Counted from the stretch's first letter, positions 1 to 14,033 are shown. The stretch: DNA of 64,000 bases from Auanema rhodensis (GCA_964057225.1 OZ059897.1:3596001-3660000), one strand, 5' to 3'. Notes: generated by a model not told the origin, from the letters alone. Numbers and translations are program-made.

Positions 1-1053
1 ACCGAGATATCAACTGATATATGTTCACACTTATATCCTCGATTTTCACCCTGAAGAAATGATTTTTTCGTTGAATAACATTGTCCATCTTCTTCGTCTT
101 GAAAAAAGGAATCTAAAAACATCTACTTTTTGTGAAATTATTTAGAAATTTTTCGGGAAAATTTTTGTCAAAATGTTTTTGGAAGCAATGTTGAGTGTAC
201 ATGGGAACTCAACATACACTAATGCATTATTTTTCAAACGATCATAACTAATTTTTGTATAGAGCGTTTCTCAATGTGGTATAGTGCATTCGATGCGGAT
301 TTTTAAGCTGCGTTGATCTGTGTTATCAGATTTGAGTTAACTTAAAAATGCACCGAGATATCAACTGATATATGTTCACACTTATATCCTCGATTTTCAC
401 CCTGAAGAGATGATTTTTTCGTTGAATAACATTGTCCATCGTCTTCGTCTTGAAAAAAGGAATCTAAAAACACCTACTTTTTGTGAAATTATTTAGAAAT
501 TTTTCGGGAAAATTTTTGTCAAAATGTTTTTGGAAGCAATGTTGAGTGTACATGGGAACTCAACATACACTAATGCATTATTTTTCAAACAATCATAACT
601 AATTTTTGTATAGAGCGTTTCTCAATGTAGTATAGTGCATTCGATGCGGATTTTTAAGCTGCTTTGATCTGTGTTATCAGATTTGAGTTAACTTAAAAAT
701 GCACCGAGATATCAACTGATATAGGTTCACACTTATATCCTCGATTTTCACCCTGAAGAAATGATTTTTTCGTTGAAAAACATTGTCCATCGTATTCGTC
801 TTGAAAAAAGGAATCTAAAAACATCTACTTTTTGTGAAATTATTTAGAAATTGTTCGGGAAAATTTTTGTCAAAATGTTTTTGGAAGCAATGTTGAGTGT
901 ACATGGGAACTCAACATACACTAATGCATTATTTTTCAAACGATCATAACTAATTTTTGTATAGAGCGTTTCTCAATGTAGTATAGTGCATTCGATGCGG
1001 ATTTTTAAGCTGCTTTGATCTGTGTTATCAGATTTGAGTTAACTTAAAAATGC
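1..1053 (+). repeat. Trimer block, related to 14034-16139
   Basis: This block holds three monomers. The first has 'cttcttcg' and 'gtggtatag'. The second has 'acacctac', 'caaacaatc' and a 'gctttgatc' tail. The third starts 'ataggttc'. The same order of variants recurs at 14034-15086 and 15087-16139, so these three trimers, two of them about 14 kb away, probably derive from one unit. The third monomer here differs from those copies in having 'attgttcgg' and 'gtagtatag'. Confidence 0.7.
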
Positions 1054-3158
1054 ACCGAGATATCAACTGATATAGGTTCACACTTATATCCTCGATTTTC
1101 ACCCTGAAGAAATGATTTTTTCGTTGAAAAACATTGTCCATCGTCTTCGTCTTGAAAAAAGGAATCCAAAAACATCTACTTTTTGTAAAATTATTTAGAA
1201 ATTTTTCGGGAAAATTTTTGTCAAAATGTTTTTGGAAGCAATGTTGAGTGTACATGGGAACTCAACATACACTAATGCATTATTTTTCAAACGATCATAA
1301 CTAATTTTTGTATAGAGCGTTTCTCAATGTAGTATAGTGCATTCGATGCGGATTTTTAAGCTGCGTTGATCTGTGTTATCAGATTTGAGTTAACTTAAAA
1401 ATGCACCGAGATATCAACTGATATATGTTCACACTCATATCCTCGATTATCACCCTGAAGAATTGATTTTTTCGTTGAAAAACTATGTCCATCGTATTTT
1501 TCTTGAAAAAAGGAATCTAAAAACATCTACTTTTTGTGAAATTATTTAGAAATTTTTCGGAAAATTTTTGTCAAAATGTTTTTGGAAGCAATGTTGAGTG
1601 TACATGGGAACTCAACATACACTAATGCATTATTTTTCAAACGATCATAACTAATTTTTGTATAGAGCGTTTTTTAATGTAGTATAATGCATTCGATGCG
1701 GATTTTTAAGCTGCGTTGATCTGTGTTATCAGATTTGAGTTAGCTTAAAAATGCACCGAGATATCAACTGATATATGTTCACACTTATATCCTCGATTTT
1801 CACCCTGAAGAAATGATTTTTTCGTTGAAAAACATTGTCCATCGTATTCGTCTTGAAAAAAGGAATCTAAAAACATCTACTTTTTGTGAAATTATTTAGA
1901 AATTGTTCGGGAAAATTTTTGTCAAAATGTTTTTGGAAGCAATGTTGAGTGTACATGGGAACTCAACATACACTAATGCATTATTTTTCAAACGATCATA
2001 ACTAATTTTTGTATAGAGCGTTTCTCAATGTAGTATAGTGCATTCGATGCGGATTTTTAAGCTGCGTTGATCTGTGTTATCAGATTTGAGTTAACTTAAA
2101 AATGCACCGAGATATCAACTGATATAGGTTCACACATATATCCTCGATTTTCACCCTGAAGAAATGATTTTTCCGTTGAAAAACATTGTCCATCGTCTTC
2201 GTCTTGAAAAAAGGAATCTAAAAACATCTACTTTTTGTGAAATTATTCAGAAATTTTTCGGGAAAATTTTTGTCAAAATGTTTTTGGAAGCAATGTTGAG
2301 TGTACATGGGAACTCAACATACACTAATGCATTATTTTTCAAACGATCATAACTAATTTTTGTATAGAGCGTTTTTTAATGTAGTATAATGCATTCGATG
2401 CGGATTTTTAAGCTGCGTTGATCTGTGTTATCAGATTTGAGTTAGCTTAAAAATGCACCGAGATATCAACTGATATATGTTCACACTCATATCCTCGATT
2501 ATCACCCTGAAGAATTGATTTTTTCGTTGAAAAACATTGTCCATCGTATTTTTCTTGAAAAAAGGAATCTAAAAACATCTACTTTTTGTGAAATTATTTA
2601 GAAATTTTTCGGGAAAATTTTTGTCAAAATGTTTTTGGAAGCAATGTTGAGTGTACATGGGAACTCAACATACACTAATGCATTATTTTTCAAACGATCA
2701 TAACTAATTCTTGTATAGAGCGTTTCTCAATGTAGTATAGTGCATTCGATGCGGATTTTTAAGCTGCGTTGATCTGTGTTATCAGATTTGAGTTAGCTTA
2801 AAAATGCACCGAGATATCAACTGATATATGTTCACACTTATATCCTCGATTTTCACCCTGAAGAGATGATTTTTTCGTTGAATAACATTGTCCATCGTCT
2901 TCGTCTTGAAAAAAGGAATCTAAAAACATCTACTTTTTGTGAAATTATTTAGAAATTTTTCGGGAAAATTTTTGTCAAAATGTTTTTGGAAGCAATGTTG
3001 AGTGTACATGGGAACTCAACATACACTAATGCATTATTTTTCAAACGATCATAACTAATTTTTGTATAGAGCGTTTTTTAATGTAGTATAATGCATTCGA
3101 TGCGGATTTTTAAGCTGCGTTGATCTGTGTTATCAGATTTGAGTTAGCTTAAAAATGC
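1054..3158 (+). repeat. Satellite monomers 4-9, mosaic block
   Basis: The block holds six monomers. The one at 1054 has the rare 'aatccaaaa' and 'ttgtaaaat' variants, also found at 4563 and 40355. The one at 1405 is the 'ctcatatcc/gaattg' class with a 1-bp loss ('tcggaaaa') near 1560. The monomers at 1405, 2106 and 2808 carry the 'gcgttttttaatg' variant, which elsewhere I see only at 9826 and 10528. Monomers at 1755-3158 match those at 9475-10878, an offset of 22 monomers, with small differences such as 'attattcag' and 'taccctaatg' in the later copy. Confidence 0.7.
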
Positions 3159-5150
3159 ACCGAGATATCAACTGATATATGTTCACACTTATATCCTCGA
3201 TTTTCACCCTGAAGAAATGATTTTTTCGTTGAATAACATTGTCCATCGTCTTCGTCTTGAAAAAAGGAATCTAAAAACATCTACTTTTTGTGAAATTATT
3301 TAGAAATTTTTCGGGAAAATTTTTGTCAAAATGTTTTTGGAAGCAATGTTGAGTGTACATGGGAACTCAACATACACTAATGCATTATTTTTCAAACGAT
3401 CATAACTAATTTTTGTATAGAGCGTTTCTCAATGTGGTATAGTGCATTCGATGCGGATTTTTAAGCTGCGTTGATCTGTGTTATCAGATTTGAGTTAACT
3501 TAAAAATGCACCGAGATATCAACTGATATATGTTCACACTTATATCCTCGATTTTCACCCTGAAGAGATGATTTTTTCGTTGAATAACATTGTCCATCGT
3601 CTTCGTCTTGAAAAAAGGAATCTAAAAACATCTACTTTTTGTGAAATTATTTAGAAATTTTTCGGGAAAATTTTTGTCAAAATGTTTTTGGAAGCAATGT
3701 TGAGTGTACATGGGAACTCAACATACACTAATGCATTATTTTTCAAACGATCATAACTAATTTTTGTATAGAGCGTTTCTCAATGTAGTATAGTGCATTC
3801 GATGCGGATTTTTAAGCTGCGTTGATCTGTGTTATCAGATTTGAGTTAACTTAAAAATGCACCGAGATATCAACTGATATATGTTCACACTCATATCCTC
3901 GATTATCACCCTGAAGAATTGATTTTTTCGTTGAAAAACATTGTCCATCGTATTTTTCTTGAAAAAAGGAATCTAAAAACATCTACTTTTTGTGAAATTA
4001 TTTAGAAATTTTTCGGGAAAATTTTTGTCAAAATGTTTTTGGAAGCAATGTTGAGTGTACATGGGAACTCAACATACACTAATGCATTATTTTTCAAACG
4101 ATCATAACTAATTTTTGTATAGAGCGTTTCTCAATGTAGTATAGTGCATTCGATGCGGATTTTTAAGCTGCGTTGATCTGTGTTATCAGATTTGAGTTAA
4201 CTTAAAAATGCACCGAGATATCAACTGATATATGTTCACACTTATATCCTCGATTTTCACCCTGAAGAAATGATTTTTTCGTTGAAAAACATTGTCCATC
4301 GTATTCGTCTTGTAAAAAGGAATCTAAAAACATCTACTTTTTGTGAAATTATTTAGAAATTTTTCGGCAAAATTTTTGTCAAAATGTTTTTGGAAGCAAT
4401 GTTGAGTGTACATGGGAACTCAACATTCACTAATGCATTATTTTTCAAACGATCATAACTAATTTTTGTATAGAGCGTTTCTCATTGTAGTATAATGCAT
4501 TCGATGCGGATTTTTAAGCTGCTTTGATCTGTGTTATCAGATTTGAGTTAACTTAAAAATGCACCGAGATATCAACTGATATAGGTTCACACTTATATCC
4601 TCGATTTTCACCCTGAAGAAATGATTTTTTCGTTGAAAAACATTGTCCATCGTCTTCGTCTTGAAAAAAGGAATCCAAAAACATCTACTTTTTGTAAAAT
4701 TATTTAGAAATTTTTCGGGAAAATTTTTGTCAAAATGTTTTTGGAAGCAATGTTGAGTGTACATGGGAACTCAACATACACTAATGCATTATTTTTCAAA
4801 CGATCATAACTAATTTTTGTATAGAGCGTTTCTCAATGTAGTATAGTGCATTCGATGCGGATTTTTAAGCTGCGTTGATCTGTGTTATCAGATTTGAGTT
4901 AACTTAAAAATGCACCGAGATATCAACTGATATATGTTCACACTCATATCCTCGATTATCACCCTGAAGAATTGATTTTTTCGTTGAAAAACTATGTCCA
5001 TCGTATTTTTCTTGAAAAAAGGAATCTAAAAACATCTACTTTTTGTGAAATTATTTAGAAATTTTTCGGAAAATTTTTGTCAAAATGTTTTTGGAAGCAA
5101 TGTTGAGTGTACATGGGAACTCAACATACACTAATGCATTATTTTTCAAA
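3159..5150 (+). repeat. Block duplicated at 38951-40943 (102 monomers away)
   Basis: About 5.7 monomers reappear 35,792 bp downstream in the same order. The diagnostic monomer is at 4212: it has 'cttgtaaaaagg', 'ttcggcaaaa', 'caacattcac', 'ctcattg' and a 'gctttgatc' tail, a combination matched at 40004 and 42812. It is followed by the 'aatccaaaa' monomer (4563), matched at 40355. Differences include a 1-bp deletion in the monomer at 4914 and 'gttaagtg' and 'gggaaactt' in the distal copy. Confidence 0.75.
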
Positions 5151-6667
5151 CGATCATAACTAATTCTTGTATAGAGCGTTTCTCAATGTAGTATAGTGCA
5201 TTCGATGCGGATTTTTAAGCTACGTTGATCTGTGTTATCAGATTTGAGTTAGCTTAAAAATGCACCGAGATATCAACTGATATATGTTCACACTTATATC
5301 CTCGATTTTCACCCTGAAGAAATGATTTTTTCGTTGAAAAACATTGTCCATCGTATTTGTCTTGAAAAAAGGAATCTAAAAACATCTACTTTTTGTGAAA
5401 TTATTTAGAAATTTTTCGGGAAAATTTTTGTCAAAATGTTTTTGGAAGCAATGTTGAGTGTACATGGGAACTCAACATACACTAATGCATTATTTTTCAA
5501 ACGATCATAACTAATTTTTGTATAGAGCGTTTCTCAATGTAGTATAGTGCATTCGATGCGGATTTTTAAGCTGCGTTGATCTGTGTTATCAGATTTGAGT
5601 TAACTTAAAAATGCACCGAGATATCAACTGATATATGTTCACACTCATATCCTCGATTATCACCCTGAAGAATTGATTTTTTCGTTGAAAAACTATGTCC
5701 ATCGTATTTTTCTTGAAAGAAGGAATCTAAAAACATCTACTTTTTGTGAAATTATTTAGAAATTTTTCGGGAAAATTTTTGTCAAAATGTTTTTGGAAGC
5801 AATGTTGAGTGTACATGGGAACTCAACATACACTAATGCATTATTTTTCAAACGATCATAACTAATTCTTGTATAGAGCGTTTCTCAATGTAGTATAGTG
5901 CATTCGATGCGGATTTTTAAGCTACGTTGATCTGTGTTATCAGATTTGAGTTAGCTTAAAAATGCACCGAGATATCAACTGATATATGTTCACACTTATA
6001 TCCTCGATTTTCACCCTGAAGAAATGATTTTTTCGTTGAATAACATTGTCCATCTTCTTCGTCTTGAAAAAAGGAATCTAAAAACATCTACTTTTTGTGA
6101 AATTATTCAGAAATTTTTCGGGAAAATTTTTGTCAAAATGTTTTTGGAAGCAATGTTGAGTGTACATGGGAACTCAACATACACTAATGCATTATTTTTC
6201 AAACAATCATAACTAATTTTTGTATAGAGCGTTTCTCAATGTAGTATAGTGCATTCGATGCGGATTTTTAAGCTGCTTTGATCTGTGTTATCAGATTTGA
6301 GTTAACTTAAAAATGCACCGAGATATCAACTGATATAGGTTCACACTTATATCCTCGATTTTCACCCTGAAGAAATGATTTTTTCGTTGAAAAACATTGT
6401 CCATCGTATTCGTCTTGAAAAAAGGAATCTAAAAACATCTACTTTTTGTGAAATTATTTAGAAATTGTTCGGGAAAATTTTTGTCAAAATGTTTTTGGAA
6501 GCAATGTTGAGTGTACATGGGAACTCAACATACACTAATGCATTATTTTTCAAACGATCATAACTAATTTTTGTATAGAGCGTTTCTCAATGTAGTATAG
6601 TGCATTCGATGCGGATTTTTAAGCTGCGTTGATCTGTGTTATCAGATTTGAGTTAACTTAAAAATGC
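4914..6667 (+). repeat. Five-monomer block, copy 1 (copy 2 at 8072-9825)
   Basis: The five monomers have this variant order: 'ctatgtcc' with a 1-bp loss; 'gtatttgtc'; 'ctatgtcc' without loss; 'cttcttcg' with 'attattcag' and 'caaacaatc'; then 'attgttcgg'. The same order recurs 3,158 bp downstream. Small differences are 'gaaagaagg' in this copy, and 'gattattacc' and 'cttttcgtg' in the other. Confidence 0.8.
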
Positions 6668-7018
6668 ACCGAGATATCAACTGATATAGGTTCACACATA
6701 TATCCTCGATTTTCACCCTGAAGAATTGATTTTTTCGTTGAAAAACATTGTCCATCGTATTTTTCTTGAAAAAAGGAATCTAAAAACACCTACTTTTTGT
6801 GAAATTATTTAGAAATTTTTCGGGAAAATTTTTGTCAAAATGTTTTTGGAAGCAATGTTGAGTGTACATGGGAACTCAACATACACTAATGCATTATTTT
6901 TCAAACAATCATAACTAATTTTTGAATAGAGCGTTTCTCAATGTAGTATAGTGCATTCGATGCGGATTTTTAAGCTGCTTTGATCTGTGTTATCAGATTT
7001 GAGTTAACTTAAAAATGC
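6317..7018 (+). repeat. 702-bp dimer, copy 1
   Basis: A dimer of an 'attgttcgg' monomer and a monomer carrying 'cacacatatatcc', 'gaattg', 'acacctac', 'caaacaatc' and the rare 'tttttgaatag'. The next 702 bp repeat all of these variants, including the rare one, so this is a recent tandem doubling. Confidence 0.85.
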
Positions 7019-7720
7019 ACCGAGATATCAACTGATATAGGTTCACACTTATATCCTCGATTTTCACCCTGAAGAAATGATTTTTTCGTTGAAAAACATT
7101 GTCCATCGTATTCGTCTTGAAAAAAGGAATCTAAAAACATCTACTTTTTGTGAAATTATTTAGAAATTGTTCGGGAAAATTTTTGTCAAAATGTTTTTGG
7201 AAGCAATGTTGAGTGTACATGGGAACTCAACATACACTAATGCATTATTTTTCAAACGATCATAACTAATTTTTGTATAGAGCGTTTCTCAATGTAGTAT
7301 AGTGCATTCGATGCGGATTTTTAAGCTGCGTTGATCTGTGTTATCAGATTTGAGTTAACTTAAAAATGCACCGAGATATCAACTGATATAGGTTCACACA
7401 TATATCCTCGATTTTCACCCTGAAGAATTGATTTTTTCGTTGAAAAACATTGTCCATCGTATTTTTCTTGAAAAAAGGAATCTAAAAACACCTACTTTTT
7501 GTGAAATTATTTAGAAATTTTTCGGGAAAATTTTTGTCAAAATGTTTTTGGAAGCAATGTTGAGTGTACATGGGAACTCAACATACACTAATGCATTATT
7601 TTTCAAACAATCATAACTAATTTTTGAATAGAGCGTTTCTCAATGTAGTATAGTGCATTCGATGCGGATTTTTAAGCTGCTTTGATCTGTGTTATCAGAT
7701 TTGAGTTAACTTAAAAATGC
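7019..7720 (+). repeat. 702-bp dimer, copy 2
   Basis: By eye this is the same as 6317-7018, including 'tttttgaatag', which I see only in these two places. The following monomer (7721-8071) begins a third copy of the first half but carries 'attattcag'. Confidence 0.85.
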
Positions 7721-8071
7721 ACCGAGATATCAACTGATATAGGTTCACACTTATATCCTCGATTTTCACCCTGAAGAAATGATTTTTTCGTTGAAAAACA
7801 TTGTCCATCGTATTCGTCTTGAAAAAAGGAATCTAAAAACATCTACTTTTTGTGAAATTATTCAGAAATTGTTCGGGAAAATTTTTGTCAAAATGTTTTT
7901 GGAAGCAATGTTGAGTGTACATGGGAACTCAACATACACTAATGCATTATTTTTCAAACGATCATAACTAATTTTTGTATAGAGCGTTTCTCAATGTAGT
8001 ATAGTGCATTCGATGCGGATTTTTAAGCTGCGTTGATCTGTGTTATCAGATTTGAGTTAACTTAAAAATGC

Positions 8072-9825
8072 ACCGAGATATCAACTGATATATGTTCACA
8101 CTCATATCCTCGATTATTACCCTGAAGAATTGATTTTTTCGTTGAAAAACTATGTCCATCGTATTTTTCTTGAAAAAAGGAATCTAAAAACATCTACTTT
8201 TTGTGAAATTATTTAGAAATTTTTCGGAAAATTTTTGTCAAAATGTTTTTGGAAGCAATGTTGAGTGTACATGGGAACTCAACATACACTAATGCATTAT
8301 TTTTCAAACGATCATAACTAATTCTTGTATAGAGCGTTTCTCAATGTAGTATAGTGCATTCGATGCGGATTTTTAAGCTACGTTGATCTGTGTTATCAGA
8401 TTTGAGTTAGCTTAAAAATGCACCGAGATATCAACTGATATATGTTCACACTTATATCCTCGATTTTCACCCTGAAGAAATGATTTTTTCGTTGAAAAAC
8501 ATTGTCCATCGTATTTGTCTTGAAAAAAGGAATCTAAAAACATCTACTTTTTGTGAAATTATTTAGAAATTTTTCGGGAAAATTTTTGTCAAAATGTTTT
8601 TGGAAGCAATGTTGAGTGTACATGGGAACTCAACATACACTAATGCATTATTTTTCAAACGATCATAACTAATTTTTGTATAGAGCGTTTCTCAATGTAG
8701 TATAGTGCATTCGATGCGGATTTTTAAGCTGCGTTGATCTGTGTTATCAGATTTGAGTTAACTTAAAAATGCACCGAGATATCAACTGATATATGTTCAC
8801 ACTCATATCCTCGATTATCACCCTGAAGAATTGATTTTTTCGTTGAAAAACTATGTCCATCGTATTTTTCTTGAAAAAAGGAATCTAAAAACATCTACTT
8901 TTTGTGAAATTATTTAGAAATTTTTCGGGAAAATTTTTGTCAAAATGTTTTTGGAAGCAATGTTGAGTGTACATGGGAACTCAACATACACTAATGCATT
9001 ATTTTTCAAACGATCATAACTAATTCTTGTATAGAGCGTTTCTCAATGTAGTATAGTGCATTCGATGCGGATTTTTAAGCTACGTTGATCTGTGTTATCA
9101 GATTTGAGTTAGCTTAAAAATGCACCGAGATATCAACTGATATATGTTCACACTTATATCCTCGATTTTCACCCTGAAGAAATGATTTTTTCGTTGAATA
9201 ACATTGTCCATCTTCTTCGTCTTGAAAAAAGGAATCTAAAAACATCTACTTTTCGTGAAATTATTCAGAAATTTTTCGGGAAAATTTTTGTCAAAATGTT
9301 TTTGGAAGCAATGTTGAGTGTACATGGGAACTCAACATACACTAATGCATTATTTTTCAAACAATCATAACTAATTTTTGTATAGAGCGTTTCTCAATGT
9401 AGTATAGTGCATTCGATGCGGATTTTTAAGCTGCTTTGATCTGTGTTATCAGATTTGAGTTAACTTAAAAATGCACCGAGATATCAACTGATATAGGTTC
9501 ACACTTATATCCTCGATTTTCACCCTGAAGAAATGATTTTTTCGTTGAAAAACATTGTCCATCGTATTCGTCTTGAAAAAAGGAATCTAAAAACATCTAC
9601 TTTTTGTGAAATTATTTAGAAATTGTTCGGGAAAATTTTTGTCAAAATGTTTTTGGAAGCAATGTTGAGTGTACATGGGAACTCAACATACACTAATGCA
9701 TTATTTTTCAAACGATCATAACTAATTTTTGTATAGAGCGTTTCTCAATGTAGTATAGTGCATTCGATGCGGATTTTTAAGCTGCGTTGATCTGTGTTAT
9801 CAGATTTGAGTTAACTTAAAAATGC
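8072..9825 (+). repeat. Five-monomer block, copy 2
   Basis: This is the second copy of 4914-6667, with the same order of five monomer variants, including the 1-bp loss in the first monomer. The 702-bp dimer doubling lies between the two copies, which explains the nine-monomer offset. Confidence 0.8.
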
Positions 9826-11229
9826 ACCGAGATATCAACTGATATAGGTTCACACATATATCCTCGATTTTCACCCTGAAGAAATGATTTTTCCGTTGAA
9901 AAACATTGTCCATCGTCTTCGTCTTGAAAAAAGGAATCTAAAAACATCTACTTTTTGTGAAATTATTCAGAAATTTTTCGGGAAAATTTTTGTCAAAATG
10001 TTTTTGGAAGCAATGTTGAGTGTACATGGGAACTCAACATACACTAATGCATTATTTTTCAAACGATCATAACTAATTTTTGTATAGAGCGTTTTTTAAT
10101 GTAGTATAATGCATTCGATGCGGATTTTTAAGCTGCGTTGATCTGTGTTATCAGATTTGAGTTAGCTTAAAAATGCACCGAGATATCAACTGATATATGT
10201 TCACACTCATATCCTCGATTATCACCCTGAAGAATTGATTTTTTCGTTGAAAAACATTGTCCATCGTATTTTTCTTGAAAAAAGGAATCTAAAAACATCT
10301 ACTTTTTGTGAAATTATTCAGAAATTTTTCGGGAAAATTTTTGTCAAAATGTTTTTGGAAGCAATGTTGAGTGTACATGGGAACTCAACATACCCTAATG
10401 CATTATTTTTCAAACGATCATAACTAATTCTTGTATAGAGCGTTTCTCAATGTAGTATAGTGCATTCGATGCGGATTTTTAAGCTGCGTTGATCTGTGTT
10501 ATCAGATTTGAGTTAGCTTAAAAATGCACCGAGATATCAACTGATATATGTTCACACTTATATCCTCGATTTTCACCCTGAAGAGATGATTTTTTCGTTG
10601 AATAACATTGTCCATCGTCTTCGTCTTGAAAAAAGGAATCTAAAAACATCTACTTTTTGTGAAATTATTTAGAAATTTTTCGGGAAAATTTTTGTCAAAA
10701 TGTTTTTGGAAGCAATGTTGAGTGTACATGGGAACTCAACATACACTAATGCATTATTTTTCAAACGATCATAACTAATTTTTGTATAGAGCGTTTTTTA
10801 ATGTAGTATAATGCATTCGATGCGGATTTTTAAGCTGCGTTGATCTGTGTTATCAGATTTGAGTTAGCTTAAAAATGCACCGAGATATCAACTGATATAT
10901 GTTCACACTCATATCCTCGATTATCACCCTGAAGAATTGATTTTTTCGTTGAAAAACATTGTCCATCGTATTTTTCTTGAAAAAAGGAATCTAAAAACAT
11001 CTACTTTTTGTGAAATTATTTAGAAATTTTTCGGGAAAATTTTTGTCAAAATGTTTTTGGAAGCAATGTTGAGTGTACATGGGAACTCAACATACACTAA
11101 TGCATTATTTTTCAAACGATCATAACTAATTCTTGTATAGAGCGTTTCTCAATGTAGTATAGTGCATTCGATGCGGATTTTTAAGCTACGTTGATCTGTG
11201 TTATCAGATTTGAGTTAACTTAAAAATGC
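9826..11229 (+). repeat. Satellite monomers 29-32, continuation of the copy of 2106-3158
   Basis: The monomers at 9826, 10177 and 10528 repeat those at 2106, 2457 and 2808, including 'tttttccg' and 'gcgttttttaatg'. The monomer at 10177 has 'attattcag' and 'taccctaatg', which its counterpart lacks. The monomer at 10879 repeats the 'ctcatatcc' class. Confidence 0.7.
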
Positions 11230-14033
11230 ACCGAGATATCAACTGATATATGTTCACACTTATATCCTCGATTTTCACCCTGAAGAGATGATTTTTTCGT
11301 TGAATAACATTGTCCATCGTCTTCGTCTTGAAAAAAGGAATCTAAAAACATCTACTTTTGTGAAATTATTTAGAAATTTTTCGGGAAAATTTTTGTCAAA
11401 ATGTTTTTGGAAGCAATGTTGAGTGTACATGGGAACTCAACATACACTAATGCATTATTTTTCAAACGATCATAACTAATTCTTGTATAGAGCGTTTCTC
11501 AATGTAGTATAGTGCATTCGATGCGGATTTTTAAGCTACGTTGATCTGTGTTATCAGATTTGAGTTAGCTTAAAAATGCACCGAGATATCAACTGATATA
11601 TGTTCACACTTATATCCTCGATTTTCACCCTGAAGAGATGATTTTTTCGTTGAATAACATTGTCCATCTTCTTCGTCTTGAAAAAAGGAATCTAAAAACA
11701 TCTACTTTTTGTGAAATTATTTAGAAATTTTTCGGGAAAATTTTTGTCAAAATGTTTTTGGAAGCAATGTTGAGTGTACATGGGAACTCAACATACACTA
11801 ATGCATTATTTTTCAAACGATCATAACTAATTTTTGTATAGAGCGTTTCTCAATGTGGTATAGTGCATTCGATGCGGATTTTTAAGCTGCGTTGATCTGT
11901 GTTATCAGATTTGAGTTAACTTAAAAATGCACCGAGATATCAACTGATATATGTTCACACTTATATCCTCGATTTTCACCCTGAAGAGATGATTTTTTCG
12001 TTGAATAACATTGTCCATCGTCTTCGTCTTGAAAAAAGGAATCTAAAAACATCTACTTTTTGTGAAATTATTTAGAAATTTTTCGGGAAAATTTTTGTCA
12101 AAATGTTTTTGGAAGCAATGTTGAGTGTACATGGGAACTCAACATACACTAATGCATTATTTTTCAAACGATCATAACTAATTTTTGTATAGAGCGTTTC
12201 TCAATGTGGTATAGTGCATTCGATGCGGATTTTTAAGCTGCGTTGATCTGTGTTATCAGATTTGAGTTAACTTAAAAATGCACCGAGATATCAACTGATA
12301 TATGTTCACACTTATATCCTCGATTTTCACCCTGAAGAGATGATTTTTTCGTTGAATAACATTGTCCATCGTCTTCGTCTTGAAAAAAGGAATCTAAAAA
12401 CATCTACTTTTGTGAAATTATTTAGAAATTTTTCGGGAAAATTTTTGTCAAAATGTTTTTGGAAGCAATGTTGAGTGTACATGGGAACTCAACATACACT
12501 AATGCATTATTTTTCAAACGATCATAACTAATTCTTGTATAGAGCGTTTCTCAATGTAGTATAGTGCATTCGATGCGGATTTTTAAGCTACGTTGATCTG
12601 TGTTATCAGATTTGAGTTAGCTTAAAAATGCACCGAGATATCAACTGATATATGTTCACACTTATATCCTCGATTTTCACCCTGAAGAAATGATTTTTTC
12701 GTTGAATAACATTGTCCATCGTCTTCGTCTTGAAAAAAGGAATCTAAAAACATCTACTTTTGTGAAATTATTTAGAAATTTTTCGGGAAAATTTTTGTCA
12801 AAATGTTTTTGGAAGCAATGTTGAGTGTACATGGGAACTCAACATACACTAATGCATTATTTTTCAAACGATCATAACTAATTCTTGTATAGAGCGTTTC
12901 TCAATGTAGTATAGTGCATTCGATGCGGATTTTTAAGCTACGTTGATCTGTGTTATCAGATTTGAGTTAGCTTAAAAATGCACCGAGATATCAACTGATA
13001 TATGTTCACACTTATATCCTCGATTTTCACCCTGAAGAGATGATTTTTTCGTTGAATAACATTGTCCATCTTCTTCGTCTTGAAAAAAGGAATCTAAAAA
13101 CATCTACTTTTTGTGAAATTATTTAGAAATTTTTCGGGAAAATTTTTGTCAAAATGTTTTTGGAAGCAATGTTGAGTGTACATGGGAACTCAACATACAC
13201 TAATGCATTATTTTTCAAACGATCATAACTAATTTTTGTATAGAGCGTTTCTCATTGTGGTATAGTGCATTCGATGCGGATTTTTAAGCTGCGTTGATCT
13301 GTGTTATCAGATTTGAGTTAACTTAAAAATGCACCGAGATATCAACTGATATATGTTCACACTTATATCCTCGATTTTCACCCTGAAGAGATGATTTTTT
13401 CGTTGAATAACATTGTCCATCGTCTTCGTCTTGAAAAAAGGAATCTAAAAACATCTACTTTTTGTGAAATTATTTAGAAATTTTTCGGGAAAATTTTTGT
13501 CAAAATGTTTTTGGAAGCAATGTTGAGTGTACATGGGAACTCAACATACACTAATGCATTATTTTTCAAACGATCATAACTAATTTTTGTATAGAGCGTT
13601 TCTCAATGTGGTATAGTGCATTCGATGCGGATTTTTAAGCTGCGTTGATCTGTGTTATCAGATTTGAGTTAACTTAAAAATGCACCGAGATATCAACTGA
13701 TATATGTTCACACTTATATCCTCGATTTTCACCCTGAAGAGATGATTTTTTCGTTGAATAACATTGTCCATCGTCTTCGTCTTGAAAAAAGGAATCTAAA
13801 AACATCTACTTTTGTGAAATTATTTAGAAATTTTTCGGGAAAATTTTTGTCAAAATGTTTTTGGAAGCAATGTTGAGTGTACATGGGAACTCAACATACA
13901 CTAATGCATTATTTTTCAAACGATCATAACTAATTCTTGTATAGAGCGTTTCTCAATGTAGTATAGTGCATTCGATGCGGATTTTTAAGCTACGTTGATC
14001 TGTGTTATCAGATTTGAGTTAGCTTAAAAATGC
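11230..14033 (+). repeat. Eight-monomer block with recurrent 1-bp T-run deletion
   Basis: The monomers at 11230, 12282, 12632 and 13684 read 'ctacttttgtg' with one T fewer than the rest, a lineage marker confined to this stretch. The trio 11580-12631 matches 12982-14033 (offset 1,402 bp, which is four monomers less two deleted bases). The pattern fits repeated unequal exchange of a four-monomer unit. The monomer at 12982 has 'ctcattgtgg' where the others read 'ctcaatgtgg'. Confidence 0.75.

Noticed and set aside
1028-1255. 75-76-codon minus-strand open frames (19 copies, for example at 1028, 23485, 28747, 50138, 59961)
   Set aside because: They open only where the plus-strand 'tctaaaaac' (a TAG on the minus strand) has become 'tccaaaaac' or 'actgaaaac'. 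They span a monomer junction, show no recognisable domain and follow the repeat period, so they are by-products of the satellite.
2164-2352. 62-codon plus-strand open frames (16 copies, for example at 2164, 6024, 23218, 44274, 62152)
   Set aside because: They exist only where 'attatttag' has changed to 'attattcag', removing an in-frame TAG; most monomers keep the stop after 28 codons. Copies in 'gaattg' monomers start with TTG rather than ATG. There is no gene context, and the repeats are noncoding in all other copies.
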